A stretch of DNA of 14,478 nucleotides, from contig HF985579.1 in the NCBI GenBank assembly GCA_000431215.1, forward strand, positions 5,971 to 20,448, given 5' to 3'. The notes under the pieces are model-generated. The model was not told where the DNA came from. It did not search any database and saw nothing but the letters and a program-made list of their open reading frames with translations. Made by a program: the position numbers and the translations under genes. Shown in pieces: positions 12,676-14,478 of this stretch (position 1 is its first letter; every line of letters starts with the position of its first letter). This DNA is from Prevotella sp. CAG:1031. Its GTDB lineage: Bacteria; Bacteroidota; Bacteroidia; Bacteroidales; Muribaculaceae.

Positions 12676-14262
12676 TTATCTGTAGTAGCCGAGGTCTTCA
12701 AGAACTGTTTCAGCGTCAGGCACAACTGAGGGAGCCTCGGCGTTGTTGTAGATCTTGTTGGTGTAGAAGGGGTTGGGGAGCTTGGCGTTGCAGCGGAAGC
12801 CCTGTTCGATCATATAGCGCAGCGACATTTCGGTGCGGTTGGTGAAGAATCCGTCCATATAGATGGGCAGCGAGACAGGCGAGTCGAACACGGTGTACTG
12901 GGTCGGGTCGACGGTAATTTTCATCAGGTCGTCGAATTTGGTTTCGATACCATAGTTGTATACACCCATGTATTTACCCATCTGGGCATACGAGTCAAAC
13001 GAGTAGGGATGGTTGATCATGCCCGATTTGCGGATCATGTAGGCCTGCCAGGGGGCGTTCATCTCGGGATAGTTGTTGGGAGCGCCTGAGATAGCCGGGC
13101 CGATGATGTGGGCGCCGTTGTCCTGAGCCCATTTGATGACTGCGGCATAGCCGGTCGGAGTGGCGTAGGTCACGTCGGTTGCGTAGGTGCCTTCCCAGAG
13201 GAGATAGCACATCGGCACGCGGCCCTTGAAGATGTCGTTGGCGCGGCGGAGGGCGTCGAACGAGAACGTCTGGAGGATAACCTTACCGTTGGTGTTGGCG
13301 ATGTTGACCTTGCCGTTTACATAGAAGGGAGCGTTTTCAGCTTCAGGCTTCTCGATGATGTTCCAGCCGCAGGCGGTCAGGTCGTTGTAGACGAGCTGCT
13401 CCATGTTCGACGGGTTCAGCCACGATTCCTTGAACTCGATGTAGATGCCGGGACGGTTGCCGTTGTCCTTCGGGTCGGCTACGTATGCGTTGGCCCAGTC
13501 ATATTCCACGAATGCCATATATTTGGCCTGCGGCATCTTCTCGCGGATCTCCTTGAGGCTCATGCCTTCATATTCGGGTTTGATCTTGTAGGTCAGAACG
13601 CGCTCGCCCTGGGCGTCGCGGTTGAGGCATTTACCCTCGGCGTATGCGACCTGGTCGCGCAGGGCGCTTACATAGAGGTGGTTGTCGGTGAAGCCTTCGC
13701 GAGCCTGCTCGGGGCTTGAGTCGTTGAACCATTTTCCGGCGTCGAGGGCGAGAAGCTCGTGGTAGTAGTAGCTCATCGTGTAGTACGGACGGAAGTTGGC
13801 GACGTCGAGGTTATACTGTTCCTGGATGTCGGCTTCGGTGAAGGCCTGGGTTCCGTCGGCTTTCTTGAACGAACGGTAGAAGTCTTTGCGCGATGCGGGA
13901 ACATATTCGCTGTAGACATCTTCGACGTTGGTCGTGCGGGCGAGGTTCTCGTCGTGGTTAGCGAGGACGATGCAGTCTTTGGTTGCCTGCATGTCGCTCT
14001 CGAGATAGTCGGCACCCATATTGCGGGCCCAGCGCCACGAGGCTTCGGTTTCCTCGGGAGCCCAGAATGTTGAACCGCGGTGGGCGATTACAGCATAGAG
14101 GGGCACGTAGTCGCGCACCTTCTGAAGCTCGGGCGAAAGAACTTGAACGTCGATGCGTTTTGCATCCTCCTTTTCACTGGTGAACTCCTGGTGGTCACAG
14201 GATGTCAGCGTTGTCACGGCAACGGCCATGGCCAAGGCTGAAACTGCAAGATTTCTGTGCAT
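12676..14262 (-). CDS. Glycerophosphodiester phosphodiesterase lipoprotein
   Basis: This 528-residue protein begins with a lipoprotein signal ending LTSC (Cys22), so it is probably anchored in the envelope. GDPD family residues are clear: AHRGS (60-64), APEET in place of the usual PENT (68-72), LESDMQATKD (87-96) with Glu88 and Asp90, NHDENLARTTN (102-112), and YIEFK (274-278) with Glu276. The later barrel strands are seen in VILQTFSFDAL (328-338), MCYLLWEG (351-358) and AHIIGPAIS (384-392). The family hydrolyses glycerophosphodiesters to glycerol-3-phosphate and an alcohol. At 528 residues it is longer than typical family members (about 250-370): about 170 residues separate the HD motif from Glu276, and the C-terminus is extended. 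The porin gene follows 60 bp downstream, suggesting uptake of the product or of released phosphate. Start chosen at the ATG giving the complete signal peptide. Confidence 0.9.
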   Translation of the reverse strand: MHRNLAVSALAMAVAVTTLTSCDHQEFTSEKEDAKRIDVQVLSPELQKVRDYVPLYAVIAHRGSTFWAPEETEASWRWARNMGADYLESDMQATKDCIVLANHDENLARTTNVEDVYSEYVPASRKDFYRSFKKADGTQAFTEADIQEQYNLDVANFRPYYTMSYYYHELLALDAGKWFNDSSPEQAREGFTDNHLYVSALRDQVAYAEGKCLNRDAQGERVLTYKIKPEYEGMSLKEIREKMPQAKYMAFVEYDWANAYVADPKDNGNRPGIYIEFKESWLNPSNMEQLVYNDLTACGWNIIEKPEAENAPFYVNGKVNIANTNGKVILQTFSFDALRRANDIFKGRVPMCYLLWEGTYATDVTYATPTGYAAVIKWAQDNGAHIIGPAISGAPNNYPEMNAPWQAYMIRKSGMINHPYSFDSYAQMGKYMGVYNYGIETKFDDLMKITVDPTQYTVFDSPVSLPIYMDGFFTNRTEMSLRYMIEQGFRCNAKLPNPFYTNKIYNNAEAPSVVPDAETVLEDLGYYR

Positions 14263-14393
14263 ATCAGAGATTTGGTTGGTTAGGTATTATGTTTTTCGGT
14301 TAATTGTCAAGTAGCTGCTGGTATAAAGCGTGAATCGTGTGGTTGCGATTTTATCGCGGGAATTATAAAATATAATAATCCTTTGATTCGTTG

Positions 14394-14424
14394 CAAAGGT
14401 AAAACGAAAGGTTGAATTTTCAAA
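14394..14424 (-). promoter_or_regulatory. Promoter of the GDPD-porin operon
   Basis: On the minus strand, TTTG (14424-14421), a 19-nt spacer and TACCTTTG (14401-14394) match the Bacteroidetes consensus exactly. The start codon is about 125 nt from the predicted transcript start, a long leader. Apart from a small stem, GCGAT with ATCGC (14346-14358), I see no recognisable regulatory RNA in it. Confidence 0.78.
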
Positions 14425-14478
14425 ACGAAACGCAAATAAAAAACAGCACGTAACTATTCAGCGAATCGGCAATAGAGG
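14425..14478. other. Right edge: non-coding, nothing identified
   Basis: These 54 bases upstream of the GDPD promoter are A-rich at first and contain no open frame or repeat that I can support. Confidence 0.5.

Noticed and set aside
14263..14393. A riboswitch in the long leader.
   Set aside because: I could not match any known riboswitch core; only one 5-bp stem is visible.

Overview
The window looks like chromosomal DNA from a GC-rich member of the Bacteroidales, plausibly Muribaculaceae. The reasons are Bacteroidetes-type promoters (a TAnnTTTG box with TTTG 19-20 bp upstream) in front of several genes, no Shine-Dalgarno sequences, a Bacteroides-like three-gene glycogen cluster, a Porin O/P protein, an SP-II lipoprotein and a large modular secreted protein with a 'YYNLQGVR' C-terminus. 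The family-level assignment is inference.

Left edge (1-836, minus strand): two genes that look phage-derived. A 179-residue protein of unknown function is followed 17 bp later by the N-terminus of a P22-type portal protein that runs out of the window. Their own promoter lies at 829-836, and hairpins separate them from the host operon to the right.

Glycogen block (970-5667, minus strand): a debranching enzyme, a GT4 glycogen-synthase-like glycosyltransferase and a GH57 protein, in transcription order with gaps of 21 and 36 bp, under one clear promoter at 5727-5758. They probably build and trim cytoplasmic glycogen. In the GH57 protein the expected acid Asp is Asn. The debranching enzyme has Asn where I expect Asp in two conserved motifs. 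The GH57 protein also carries a coiled coil and a Lys/Ala/Pro-rich tail.

Divergent intergenic region (5668-6034): two opposed promoters and, between them, a degenerate array of eight units with a 9-bp period.

Plus-strand block (6035-11141): a 1411-residue secreted, all-beta, multidomain protein ended by a strong intrinsic terminator; a small SAM-dependent methyltransferase; and tRNA-Pro(UGG) with its own promoter. A second, different 9-bp-period array follows the tRNA terminator.

Right block (11284-14424, minus strand): a lipoprotein glycerophosphodiester phosphodiesterase followed by a Porin O/P family outer-membrane channel, read from a promoter at 14394-14424 with a leader of about 125 nt. 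The pair suggests scavenging of phosphodiesters or phosphate across the envelope.

I see no CRISPR array, insertion sequence, integrase or complete prophage. The observations most worth following are the two nonamer arrays, the substituted catalytic positions in the glycogen operon, the tailed GH57 protein and the phage-like genes at the left edge.
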